Assembly (NCBI RefSeq): GCF_949628265.1
Contig: NC_088787.1
Span: 10,468,501 to 10,532,500 of the forward strand
Origin: Cloeon dipterum
Lineage: Eukaryota > Arthropoda > Insecta > Ephemeroptera > Baetidae
DNA length: 64,000 nucleotides
Direction: 5' to 3'
Position numbers and translations under genes: made by a program. This document shows positions 58,301 through 64,000 of the stretch, one piece after another; position 1 is the stretch's first letter; every line of letters begins with the position of its first letter. Below the pieces are notes generated by a model that saw nothing but the letters and a program-made list of their open reading frames with translations, did no database searches and was not told where the DNA came from.

Positions 58301-61300
58301 AACAGTCAAGGGATTGAAAAAGACTTTTATCTTAATTTCTTGGTTGAAAATTATACCAACTCACCAGAAAGATTGCCGCTTGAATTTTCAAAAACCAATT
58401 TCTCCAAAAAATTCAGATCACTTTTTTAATAGGCTCATTATGATTAAAATTTCACCCTAATGCAGGCTGCTTTATCTGGGTGTAATATTAGCTGAGATTT
58501 TCAAGGTCTTTTATCGACTAGAGTTTTTAAAATAAAAATAGTGCCCTCTAAATGGTAAAATCTTTCTTCTTTTAAATTAAAAAAAACTATAATATGCGTC
58601 ATCCAAATTTCAACGCGATGTAATACAGATCATATTAAATATATGGTTCCCATGATTTTCAGACTTTTCTTCTAAAGTTTAAAAATATGACATAATATGT
58701 CGGTTCAATTGGAAAATTAAAAAATTAAAATTTTTAAATTCTGTACGATCAACGAGATGGAAAATCTCAGGAATCAAAGTTATTATTTATACATATGATA
58801 TGATTTGTATTTTTATCGCAATGGCAATTCAGTTGGATATTCAAAACAGTTTTTGATGAAACAAAATCCTAAGATTCATATAAAATCAATGGGCATAATT
58901 TAATATTCAAATTCTAGAAGATTAAAGTCCTTGAAAATCTCAAGAATCATTAGTTTAATTGTGATTGCGTCCGTGCTTTTAAAAGTATCACAAATTTAAA
59001 AAAAATCATTAATAAATATATTCTTGCAGTCAATTATTAATGATATTAAAATAAAATAATGCAAGAAATGGCAAACAAAGCTGGCAAAATATTGCTTGAA
59101 AATAACAGAGTAATCTCTCGCTGCACTGAGCCGGAATCAAAATCGATTTAAATCACTGATCACTGAAAACTTTTAACGGATATGGTAGAAAAATTTGGGC
59201 CGCGTTACAATCCTTGAGTTCAGGTGACAGATAGGTCGTTTCACGGTTTGATGAAATAAACGTTTCTATTTTTATCAAGAATATAGTCTGTAGGCTTCTG
59301 ATCAGCGATCCCGCAATCCACGGTGCAATAAATTTTTCCCCTTTCACGGACAATATACGCAAGACTTAATTGCCTCCAATTAAACATGCCTGGCTGGCAA
59401 TTGAATAAATAACGCTTAATTAATTTGTCTGCCCACGTCGGCGTGAAATGCAATCAATCTAACGTGTACGCTGAGAGCAGTGAAAATTATCGCTTGTATA
59501 TTCCGCAAGACCCATAATTTAGATAATTTAGCCGGACGTTTAACTGTTAAATTCGGCAGTAACGAAATTTTATACGTAAAAAATAGCAGGAAGCGTTATT
59601 AAAACTGACCTGCCCTGCAAAACAAAAAAATTTACGCAGAAAACGGTTATTTGAATATATATGCAAACGCAGTCGTTACTTGTTTCTCTTTTCTCGCGAA
59701 AAGGTCAGATGAGAATAAACCGAAACTAAACATTACGAGCAGATCGCAATCAGCCGTAAATTTAACGCTAGTTATAAATTTCCTTGCGTCTCGCTCTTTC
59801 TCGTTCTTTTATTATCATTTTGAGTTATTATCGTTGCTCGGCAATCACATAACTCAAACACAAACCCCAAGGACGAGAGCTAATCTGCCGAGCGTTTTCA
59901 CGCAGCAGCCCCAACAAACACACTGCGCGCTTCGTTATTATTTGCGGTCGCGCACTTCAATTATTATATGGCCTGCGTGCGCTGGCCAGGAATGTAATTT
60001 ATTTGCGTCAACAATAAACGTGCTAGTGCTGGCAATCAGAAGCCAAAATGCTATTACAAGCGTATCTCGGGGGTCACTACACTGCGTTTTATTTATAAAT
60101 AAATAAAAGAGAAAGAGAGATAGGCTACCGGCCAATCGATGAGCATTGCTGCGGTCATCCACTCAGATTATTCGCCTTTATTTTTATCATCAATAATCAT
60201 CGTGCAGCATTCATTGACATATGAATAGATTGTGATGGCTGCTGTGATTAGGGGGAAGTAAAATTATAGTTGTTGTTGGTCGTAAAATGTAATTTGTCGT
60301 TTAGTCAAGTTCATGGAGTTTAATTTTAACAAACGGGCCATAAATTAATTAATTTATCGCCAGGATCACTTAATGATTACAGAATGATTTATCGAAATGT
60401 AGATTCCATGAACCTTTAAATACTGTCGAATCGCGGAAAATAATTCCTGATTGTCAGCTAAATAGTGAAAAAGCGGCTGTTTTGGCCCCGCAGGTTTCTT
60501 CAGCAGACTTAACCCCAAAATCAAAATTCATACCACAGTATAAGCTGCAGAGAATTCTAAATCAGCGATAGTTGAGAACGAATTCCACTTTACTCATTGC
60601 TCAGCAACAATCGAAAAGGGAAAAAAAGAAAATATTTAGTTTTCATACTTTTTTTCAGAAAAATTTTATTGTTTCACTAGGCTGAAGAGTCACCAAAGAT
60701 TGATACTGAATTAGGGAACAACATTTTGACATATTGAGTTTTAAAATTGGGTTAACACACCAGTTGTGTAAGCCCTTAGTGTTTGAAGCCGCCAACAGAT
60801 GGCGCAACCGTAAAATTTCGTAAAAAAATTAATTTTAAGGCACTTTCAGACTCAATTATGCTACTGTGTATTTTTCCCTTAATATGCTTTCTTTTGACGT
60901 TCTGAAAACCAAAATCGGTCCAGCCAATCGCCGTAGAATCGAGAAAAACTATTTTTTGAAATGAAAAATCTTTTCCAACGTTTCTACGGTGAATGGCCGA
61001 ACTGATTTTGGTTTTCAGCACGTCAAAAGAAAGCACATTAAGTGAAGAATTCAAAGTAGCAGGATTGAGTCTGAAATTACAGCGGAAGTGCCTTAAAACT
61101 AAATTTATTACGAAAGTATACGGTGGCGCCATCTGTTGGCGTCTTCGAACACTATGAACTTATGAAACTTCTGAATTCTAAAATGTACTCAAGTTGCGGA
61201 ATAAATTTTCGGAAAGAATGGCTGTAATTTTAATTCTTTTCATGTAACAAAAGCAATGTTTGCTAACTAGTAAATTCATAATTTAAGTCACCGCAAGAGA

Positions 61301-61879
61301 AGTTTTCCTTTTTCAAATTCACACACCAGGATGGTGATGAAGGTATCTTTTAAAGCCATAAATTAAGATAAAGCCTTGAAATAATTTATCTGCATATAGG
61401 GCAATAAACAAATCAGGAACAAGTGACTGATGGATTAGAGAATTTGCCTAATTCCTCGAAAAATCGAACGGTTTACTGATGATTTTTCGCTTGATTTTTA
61501 TTCTTCTCTTCCCAATCCATCAAACGGTGTGAAAATTGCGAGGTAAATTTCCCTCCAGGAAAAATAAATCCTTATTTTCAATAAGGTGACATGCAGTACT
61601 TCTTACTTGAGTAACATTCAAACTTTGCTGCCGATTTCCTTACAAAATTTTAAAAATTTTCAACTCTCAGATTGTATAAAAAGCTAAAAATTAATGTATT
61701 TCCCATATCCACTTTAAAAATATCTACAACAGGCAAAAATAAATTCACAAATTGAGACGTATCCAATTGCCATGCGATGAGAATAAATCAAATATGATCC
61801 CGGACGAGACCTTCAAAACTCAAGGACAACAACACAGATTAGATAGTTACAACTAGAGCAGTGAAATCTAGATTAAATA

Positions 61880-61919
<40 letters not shown>

Positions 61920-63769
61920 AATACACTGCTTCTTGCGGTTTCCATTCGACGTCGCTCGAACAAAGAGGTGAAAAAATTCACCTCTCGGAACCACAAAACA
62001 CCGAACCGTGCCCAACAGATGAATATTGTATAAGCAATTTTCGTTTCGGCACGGTCGCGGGCACGCCTGCCTAATATGCAACCGGCGCGACGCATATTAT
62101 TATTAATTTTATCTGCGTGAGAGCAGAGATGAGCCCCGACGAAAAAGAAAAGCACTCGCTGCGGTGTTTTGTTAGCTAACAATGGGAGGAAGTGGGCGAT
62201 TAGGCAAACAGATGTGTCGCATATTTTCACCTCTGTGCGTCTTTCAAGTGGCTAATTAGGCGCTTAAAGACACCAAAGCTCGAGTACAAATTATATAAAA
62301 TGAATCAATGTTGATGTAAACAAAGTCAGCTGCTCACGCGAAGCACGCGTGCTGCTGCCAATGAATATTGACTATATGTGTATAGCATATTGGTTTGAGT
62401 TGCACACGCTTGGCGGAAATTACACACTCGCGCGGGATCACGAATTCCCTTCTGGTCATGAACGCTTATGAATGGAGTATATTGCTGCCACGCGATGTTT
62501 GAATTTAATTTGCATGTGAAATGCTGAAAAAAGGATGTTTTTTAAAACTGCTGGCTACTTCCTTCCGCGTTGAATGAAAATTAGAGCATGATTTAATCGA
62601 TTTATTGAGTAGGAAACCTTGAAAACTAATTCCTTTCTAGAGAATTTATAAAAAAATTGAACTGATTGTCAGGTGGCACAGTTAAAATTTTGGCATGAAC
62701 CAGTTTCACATGATCAGACATTAAAGTGGATTTTTTGCTAGAAATTGAGTGTTTTGTGGTATTTGACGGAAAAGGGAAATTTCCATTTGTAAAAAAAGTA
62801 TCAATTCATAGATGTTTTCATTTTTCTTTTGAAAATACATGAGTTTCATAAGAAAAATTAACAAAAAAATATATTTATTGATTTTTTTCATTTTTAGTAT
62901 GCTATTTATTATGTGAAAAAGCTACAAATTAGCACCGATCGCCAGGTAATAATTCTATGACTTTAGTAATTTGAAAAAATTATTTTTTTAATGAAGGGCA
63001 ACCATTTTAATGAAAAGTAATTTTATTTAAATATCATAAGCGTTTATCATTGTGCAATTATTAATTATATAACAGAATGTTTATTTCTTTCGGCCAAAAT
63101 AACGCTTTTATAAATTTTACCATTCAACATGCTTTGTAAAAAATTATGTTTTATTATCATAATTTACTTTTACAAAAAAGGGTCCCATAAATCCATTTAC
63201 AAGATAAGAACGAATAAATTCCTAGATTTGGCAACCATTCCCAAAATATTGCTCAGTTATTCGCCGAAGACAACGGTTGCGGCAGCGACGTAAAGCGAAG
63301 CCTGTAGTTTGGCGGCGGGCCGACAGGTACCGCCTCGCAACGGCTACCCTGAATTCAGGCACGTATATACCTACTCTCACAATTCGCGGAAAATTTACAT
63401 CTCCCAGCCGTTAAATTCACAAAAACCAAATTTTCAGATTCTAAATCACAAAAATTGGAGTAATCAGAATTTAAAATTTCCCTAAGAGTGTCCTAAAAAC
63501 GAATCACATATCCATTCGCCATGCTAATTCCTGAACTGGTTCATCTTTATTTCATGAGAAAAAGCCCGGTTCGCGTTCTCCAATTAATTTAAAGGATCCA
63601 TTCACCCAGAGCAGAATAATTATGTAAAAACCAAATGGCGCAGCAGCAGCAGCAGTAAGACTTACCTGCGGGGTTTGGGCCGGATGATCTCGTGGTCGGA
63701 GAGGGGGCCCCTGTAGTGGTCGGCATCCCTGAACTCAGGGATGGGCGGGTGCTGACTTGCAGTGGTCAT
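19992..63769 (-). CDS. ABTB2: Ankyrin repeat and BTB/POZ protein (ABTB2/ABTB3 orthologue), whole gene
   Basis: Seventeen coding exons on the minus strand: 63769-63666, 52559-52331, 35318-35061, 34888-34547, 33645-33287, 32936-32580, 31510-31109, 30599-30415, 30171-29676, 26866-26719, 24757-24345, 23207-23083, 22178-22047, 21988-21783, 21666-21367, 21266-21084, 20195-19992. All phases match and the sum is 4443 nt (1480 aa). The layout is a long low-complexity N-terminus, a conserved helical region (about 550-910), ankyrin repeats (about 960-1140), a linker, and BTB plus BACK-like C-terminus. Vertebrate ABTB2 (BPOZ-2) and ABTB3 (BTBD11) share this order. BPOZ-2 is reported as a cullin-3 adaptor and BTBD11 as a synaptic protein. 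The ATG at 63769 has an in-frame stop 87 nt upstream. Which of the two vertebrate paralogues is closer was not decided. The exon-4 acceptor (34888) is the least certain. Confidence 0.88.
20309..20712. mobile_element. 404-bp foldback element (MITE-like) in ABTB2 last intron
   Basis: Two arms of about 180-190 nt are inverted copies of each other. The left end reads AGACCGTCTTTGACGAAGTT and the reverse complement of the right end reads AGACCGTGTTTGACGAAGTT; similarity continues through CAATCGATTCTTGAGGGTCG in both arms. It is GC-richer than the intron around it. There is no coding capacity. A target-site duplication is not clear (flanks TTTAA and ATAAG). Confidence 0.8.
22336..22393 (+). promoter_or_regulatory. 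Lectin gene core promoter with GATA motif
   Basis: TATATAT at 22362-22368 predicts a start about 30 bp downstream, matching a 30-nt leader before the ATG at 22424. CTTATCT at 22336-22342 is the reverse complement of AGATAAG, a GATA-factor site common in fat-body and gut genes of insects. Confidence 0.55.
22424..23035 (+). CDS. Small secreted C-type lectin nested antisense in ABTB2 intron
   Basis: Four exons: 22424-22478, 22531-22577, 22636-22738, 22806-23035, giving 144 aa. It has a signal peptide (MLFKIVVIAVLCGLVSAK) followed by a C-type lectin domain: KAFYDARIFCNDNGLNLVSI, ETAEEAALIQSL, FYWTSGTDVNQEHGSFFWAS, LWAANEPNDY, and FICELP at the C-terminus. An EPN motif, associated with mannose-type calcium sites, is present. 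The inner cysteine pair usual for the fold is missing: the positions near VSVAFDLD and DYVFWDYY have none, leaving the outer pair only. The polyadenylation signal AATAAA is at 23051-23056, 27 bp before the opposite-strand splice donor. Insect lectins of this type act in pathogen recognition or gut and haemocyte biology; ligand unknown. Confidence 0.88.
23083..26866 (-). CDS. ABTB2: ABTB2 ankyrin-repeat exons
   Basis: Exons 26866-26719, 24757-24345 and 23207-23083. The first ends DLAFKMLSCGRTDLVQHALQ, the second holds at least three ankyrin units (NEHGLTPLMAACVHGDEASV, WTSLTYAALQGHTGVARLLL, ETPLQVAVAGGSQDMVTLLL), and the third holds AISVAAAHGQRATMHHLL followed by EVLSLEEILAEGE. Ankyrin repeats bind partner proteins. 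Intron 24758-26718 contains the 810 bp foldback element; intron 23208-24344 is AT-rich with no feature seen. Confidence 0.88.
24890..25699. mobile_element. 810-bp foldback element in ABTB2 intron
   Basis: Long inverted repeat with arms of about 390 nt meeting near 25310. The ends are TTAAAGAGG and CCTCTTTAA. Shared blocks in inverse orientation include AAGCCTGGAAAATGCTTGTT/AACAATGATTTTCCAGGCTT, the GGAGACAGT block, and ACAGATC..CGACGAGAGGAAT against ATTCCTTTCGTCGAGATCTGT. No coding capacity. Related single arms occur at 36.3, 37.8, 39.1, 45.6 and 48.5 kb, so this is a dispersed family. Confidence 0.85.
26867..29675. other. ABTB2 intron: AT-rich desert with one GC-richer island
   Basis: Mostly low-complexity A/T (notably 27290-27560). 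A 12-nt perfect inverted repeat ATACCATGTTAT/ATAACATGGTAT is at 27136-27147 and 27169-27180. A GC-richer island at about 28135-28400 resembles the other islands in this gene's introns and may be regulatory. No coding signal accepted. Confidence 0.4.
29676..31510 (-). CDS. ABTB2: ABTB2 conserved helical core exons
   Basis: Exons 31510-31109, 30599-30415 and 30171-29676 carry the most conserved part of the family: HLPWTNHDVLRVIQQG, LQRALVRIAREAQRLAK, SVGRFHRWMSDVRLGKFIHE, EYAAVYLAAGLENLLEE, DLWGLLQPYAHL, and the block ending RDDVLQAARLLLPGVDCPVRL. The vertebrate proteins have the same motifs in the same order; the first part is annotated as histone-fold-like. GC content and codon use are much higher than in the flanking introns, and the opposite-strand open frames here are shadows. 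Confidence 0.88.
31661..31938. mobile_element. hAT-like MITE with perfect 8-bp target duplication
   Basis: The element spans 31669-31930 (262 bp) between identical 8-mers GTTTAATG (31661-31668 and 31931-31938). The left terminus is TAGCGGGGGCCAGATTCGTG; the reverse complement of the right terminus is CAGCGGTGGCCAGATATGTG. Inside, a second matching inverted pair occurs (GCGCAGATATGGCGTC against GCGCAGATTCAAGATGGCGTC). 8-bp duplications and C/T-A-G-x-G ends are typical of hAT elements. There is no transposase, so it is non-autonomous. It sits in the ABTB2 intron between exons 32580 and 31510. Confidence 0.85.
32580..35318 (-). CDS. ABTB2: ABTB2 low-complexity N-terminal exons
   Basis: Four exons (35318-35061, 34888-34547, 33645-33287, 32936-32580) encode a Ser/Pro/Gln-rich and probably disordered region. 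There is a run of eight glutamines (about residues 288-295, encoded mostly by CAG), a Ser run in SPDSSSSSS, and a SMSGSESEP block. Near the end, RHSSLETINTNGTAADEF resembles the segment just before the conserved core in vertebrate ABTB2. The intron 33646-34546 is AT-rich with nothing recognised. An alternative start MKSSKQ at 34906 would be possible if transcription began in that intron. Confidence 0.75.
36295..36570. repeat. Right-arm fragment of the 810-bp foldback family
   Basis: It shares in order TTGACCATATTTTCTTGGCA, GATTCCTCTCGTC, GTTGTGAAATAAAAT, and TTTCAAGTAAGGAGACAGT with 25430-25560 of the foldback element. It is diverged and lacks a paired arm nearby in the usual order. Confidence 0.7.
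37752..38195. repeat. Left-arm copy of the foldback family
   Basis: Nearly the whole left arm of the 24.9 kb element: AAGCCTGGAAAATGCTTGTT, CATAAACTCGTCCCTTAGGA, GTCTCCTTACTTGAAAT, AGAGTTTCCCC, and GTTTATGGCATCCAACAATT in the same order. It ends at CCCAGTATCATTTCAC without the right arm, suggesting truncation or a solo arm. Confidence 0.8.
39049..39260. repeat. Diverged left-arm fragment of the foldback family
   Basis: It has TTTGAATGGTAAAAGG, GACTGTCTCCTT, GATTTTATTTCACAGCAAAA, and GAGAGGAATCAAAATCTGC in the order of the left arm. It is more diverged than the 37.8 kb copy. Confidence 0.65.
42455..42493. repeat. GT microsatellite
   Basis: Interrupted GT run (GTGTGTGTGCGTGTGTGTGA and onward) in a GC-richer island. 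Confidence 0.8.
42921..43048. repeat. 43-nt near-perfect inverted repeat (128 bp)
   Basis: Arms 42921-42963 and 43006-43048 match at 42 of 43 positions (outer end CTAAGATCGAGACAGCAGCG). The arms are GC-rich in an AT-rich intron. The transcript on either strand would form a long hairpin with a 42-nt loop. It could be a short MITE or a small-RNA hairpin; no target duplication is evident. Confidence 0.85.
45590..45865. repeat. Right-arm fragment of the foldback family
   Basis: It contains TTGGATGCAATCAGCAGTTG, TTGACCACATTTTCTTAACT, GATTTCTCTCGTCAAGATCT, and TTTCAAGTAGGGAGACAGT in the order of the right arm of the 24.9 kb element. Confidence 0.7.
45966..46120 (+). repeat. Direct repeat, left copy, flanking the 46.4 kb gene
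   Basis: About 155 bp, clearly similar to 46946-47101: ACCTATTTACAG, CAATGTTGAAAACCCTT, TATAATTAACACAAATTCCG and AATGTAAC occur in both at the same spacing. The unit distance is 980 bp, consistent with an old segmental duplication around the small gene. Confidence 0.75.
46149..46230. promoter_or_regulatory. Cluster of NF-kappaB-like motifs upstream of the secreted-peptide gene
   Basis: GGGATTTCCC (46149-46158) and GGGTTTTCCC (46180-46189) fit Rel/NF-kappaB half-site pairs (GGG-N4-CCC type). A near match GGGGTTTCC starts at 46164, and further CCCGGGA/CCCGGGAAAT boxes are at about 46204-46230. They lie 90-170 bp before a TATA-like CATAAAA (46292-46298), which is placed correctly for a start near 46320 and the ATG at 46363. 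The alternative is a remnant of a CCCGGG-rich transposon end. Confidence 0.45.
46363..46804 (+). CDS. Unrecognised small secreted Gln/Pro-rich peptide
   Basis: Two exons, 46363-46569 and 46631-46804, phase 0 (donor CAGCAA|GTAAGA, acceptor TTGTAG|CAATTG), giving 126 aa. The first 20 residues MEIGGLLVFFVAIICICGAQ form a clear signal peptide. Then comes a Gln/Asn-rich stretch to about residue 69, with one NSS glycosylation site and a basic NRQR, then a Pro-rich part (PDSKPTKQPLPITSIFDLP, PDIPDIPE) and a C-terminal two-cysteine motif CPTGTVWDYGTASCI. The motif recalls half of a peritrophin-type chitin-binding domain but is too short to assign. It lies alone on the plus strand inside an ABTB2 intron. 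Upstream motifs suggest immune induction. A cuticle or silk-like protein is the alternative. Confidence 0.6.
46946..47101 (+). repeat. Direct repeat, right copy, flanking the 46.4 kb gene
   Basis: Partner of 45966-46120, 141 bp beyond the stop codon of the small secreted-peptide gene and just before its polyadenylation-like AATAAA at about 47115. Confidence 0.75.
47165..47434 (-). pseudogene. Inverted, probably degenerate relative of the 46.4 kb peptide gene
   Basis: The minus-strand frame contains FKQRQQPFQPALPNRQRVNQ, matching VQPQPNRQRVNEKNQPF of the plus-strand gene; the DNA over ACAGGGGGC and CGAACAGACAAAGAGT is also shared. No intact signal-peptide exon joins it in phase: the upstream ATG (MIILCLIYPTVCEF) leads to a stop when spliced at the visible sites. 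The C-terminal cysteine motif is not seen. I call it a decayed or divergent paralogue. Confidence 0.5.
48480..48715. repeat. Diverged right-arm fragment of the foldback family
   Basis: It shares TTTTGACGCATTTTGATCCC, GACGAGATCC, GGAAACTCTTTGTTGAGAAA, ATTTGAAAAGCATTGCTAAC and the terminal AGTATCAATCC order with the right arm of the 24.9 kb element. Confidence 0.65.
49320..49355. repeat. CT microsatellite
   Basis: About 17 uninterrupted CT units inside a GC-richer island (49020-49560). GAGA-type repeats like this (read on the other strand) often mark promoters or Polycomb elements in insects. Confidence 0.85.
49735..50128. mobile_element. TIR MITE, copy 1 (about 394 bp)
   Basis: The terminal inverted repeats read TATAAACCCTCAGTGTTC and, from the other end, ATAAACCCTCAGTGTTCG, continuing through AAGCC..CCAA.A.ATGGCGCCACCGTATA. 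Internal inverted segments include GACGTGCTGAAAACCAAAAT. There is no coding capacity. The same element occurs at 60.8 kb. No target duplication was resolved. Confidence 0.8.
52331..52559 (-). CDS. ABTB2: ABTB2 shared exon after both first exons
   Basis: Pro-rich exon (PSPPGAAVPRGPAGVSEPPP) ending in PPAKYTPTRDIVQ, then phase 0. Its phase 2 acceptor (TTTCAG|G CCT) accepts both the 63.7 kb first exon and the 55.6 kb exon, each giving Arg at the junction. It is followed by a 17 kb intron to 35318. Confidence 0.7.
52560..55300. other. ABTB2 intron, AT-rich with one island
   Basis: AT-rich intron. A GC-richer island at about 53210-53660 has no credible open frame. Otherwise nothing recognised. 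Confidence 0.4.
55301..55625 (-). CDS. ABTB2: ABTB2 isoform B second exon (acidic, coiled-coil-like)
   Basis: Acceptor CTCCTAG|GCACC on the minus strand (phase 1), donor ACCAG|GTGAGG (phase 2). It encodes about 108 residues. They include a Ser/Thr-rich part, an Asp-Ala repeat (NNDADADADE), a strongly charged Glu/Lys stretch (GKEEKEEENKEQRR), and then RRVHEAFQFKLRDVYKRG, which could form helix. Joining it to 57240 and to 52559 keeps the frame open. The isoform would be about 1624 aa. It could also be an internal cassette exon used with the 63.7 kb start only if another phase-1 exon exists; none was seen. Confidence 0.6.
55626..57239. other. ABTB2 isoform-B intron
   Basis: AT-rich apart from the first 250 bases. 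A plus-strand open frame at 55670-55951 has no recognisable similarity and no splice support, so it is not called. Confidence 0.4.
57240..57450 (-). CDS. ABTB2: ABTB2 alternative first coding exon (isoform B)
   Basis: This exon encodes 70 residues starting MVKKKGGGCGASDD and ends in phase 1 at AGCG|GTGAG. It is GC-rich compared with its surroundings. The phase matches only the exon at 55625-55301, whose own phase 2 end matches the shared exon 52559-52331. It includes a tryptophan-containing segment (FVLWAPQQPRGRG, RLWTGMKHFNASFWTG). The region upstream (57451 onward) is GC-rich and presumed to be an internal promoter. The start is the only ATG before the conserved-looking frame. No family was recognised for this segment. 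Confidence 0.6.
60765..61164. mobile_element. TIR MITE, copy 2 (about 400 bp)
   Basis: Same family as 49735-50128, in the same orientation: GTAAGCCCTTAGTGTTTGAA, GCCGCCAACAGATGGCGCAA, TGACGTTCTGAAAACCAAAA, CCAATCGCCGTAGAATCG, and at the right GTATACGGTGGCGCCATCTG. The right terminus is more diverged (ATGAACTTAT). Confidence 0.8.
61881..61918. repeat. TG/TA compound microsatellite
   Basis: Eleven TG units followed directly by about eight TA units. Confidence 0.9.
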
Positions 63770-64000
63770 GGTGCAAGTGCAGTGCGCTAGGTCAGTGCCG
63801 ACAGATCGATCGCCGAGCGCTCACTCCCACAACATTTTCTGCAAAACGCAAGGCCAAATTATAAATACACGTTTTTGTGCTGGCAAAATGACTTAATGAC
63901 TAGTTTTTAGCCGCGCGGTGGGCGTACGGATTCGCTTTTTCGAATTTCCTTTTTCAAACAAAGAAAGTGCCAATTTGAGCAATCAGCAGACAATAAAATT
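63770..64000 (-). promoter_or_regulatory. ABTB2: ABTB2 distal 5' UTR exon and upstream sequence
   Basis: Read on the minus strand, an acceptor-like TTTTGCAG ends at about 63840, so the first coding exon probably begins there with about 70 nt of leader, and a further 5' exon would lie beyond the window. An in-frame TGA in this leader confirms 63769 as the first usable ATG. The region is GC-rich. Confidence 0.45.

Larger units (their letters stand above)
57451..63665. other. ABTB2 first intron and presumed isoform-B promoter
   Basis: 57451-57980 is GC-richer and lies upstream of the isoform-B start, so it is the likely internal promoter. The rest is AT-rich, with islands at about 59420-60180 and 61920-62480, the second MITE copy and a TG/TA microsatellite. 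No gene on the plus strand was supported. Confidence 0.4.

Overview
The window is a piece of an arthropod, almost certainly insect, nuclear chromosome. It is AT-rich, its genes are split by GT-AG introns (many only 50-100 bp), and it carries insect-type families: a takeout/JHBP protein, a small C-type lectin and a CRTC first exon. MALT1 is absent from Drosophila as far as I know, so a drosophilid is unlikely. The order cannot be fixed from sequence alone.

The left third (1-19 kb) is gene-dense. It holds Crtc exon 1 (-), MAIP1 (+), the paracaspase MALT1 (-), the zinc transporter ZnT5/SLC30A5 (+) with a complete four-finger C2H2 gene nested in its first coding intron on the same strand, and a secreted takeout-like gene (+). 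Crtc/MAIP1 and MALT1/SLC30A5 are head-to-head pairs with short shared promoters. MAIP1 and MALT1 converge.

From 19.99 kb to the right edge one large minus-strand gene dominates: an ABTB2/ABTB3 (BTBD11, BPOZ-2) orthologue. I assembled 17 coding exons for the long-range isoform, with every splice phase matching (about 1480 aa). A second first-exon pair at 57.4 and 55.6 kb gives about 1624 aa. A C-type lectin gene lies entirely inside a 0.9 kb intron of this gene on the opposite strand.

The 17 kb intron of ABTB2 (35.3-52.3 kb) is full of dispersed repeats and GC-richer islands. At 46.36 kb it holds an unrecognised two-exon plus-strand gene for a 126-aa secreted Gln/Pro-rich peptide. A cluster of NF-kappaB-like motifs lies just upstream, and a degenerate inverted relative lies 0.4 kb downstream. 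This is the best candidate in the window for something undescribed, possibly an immune effector.

Mobile-element content: an 810 bp foldback element with several partial relatives, a 404 bp foldback element, a hAT-like MITE with a perfect 8-bp target duplication, a TIR MITE in two copies, and a near-perfect 43-nt hairpin. No tRNA, rRNA or CRISPR array was seen.
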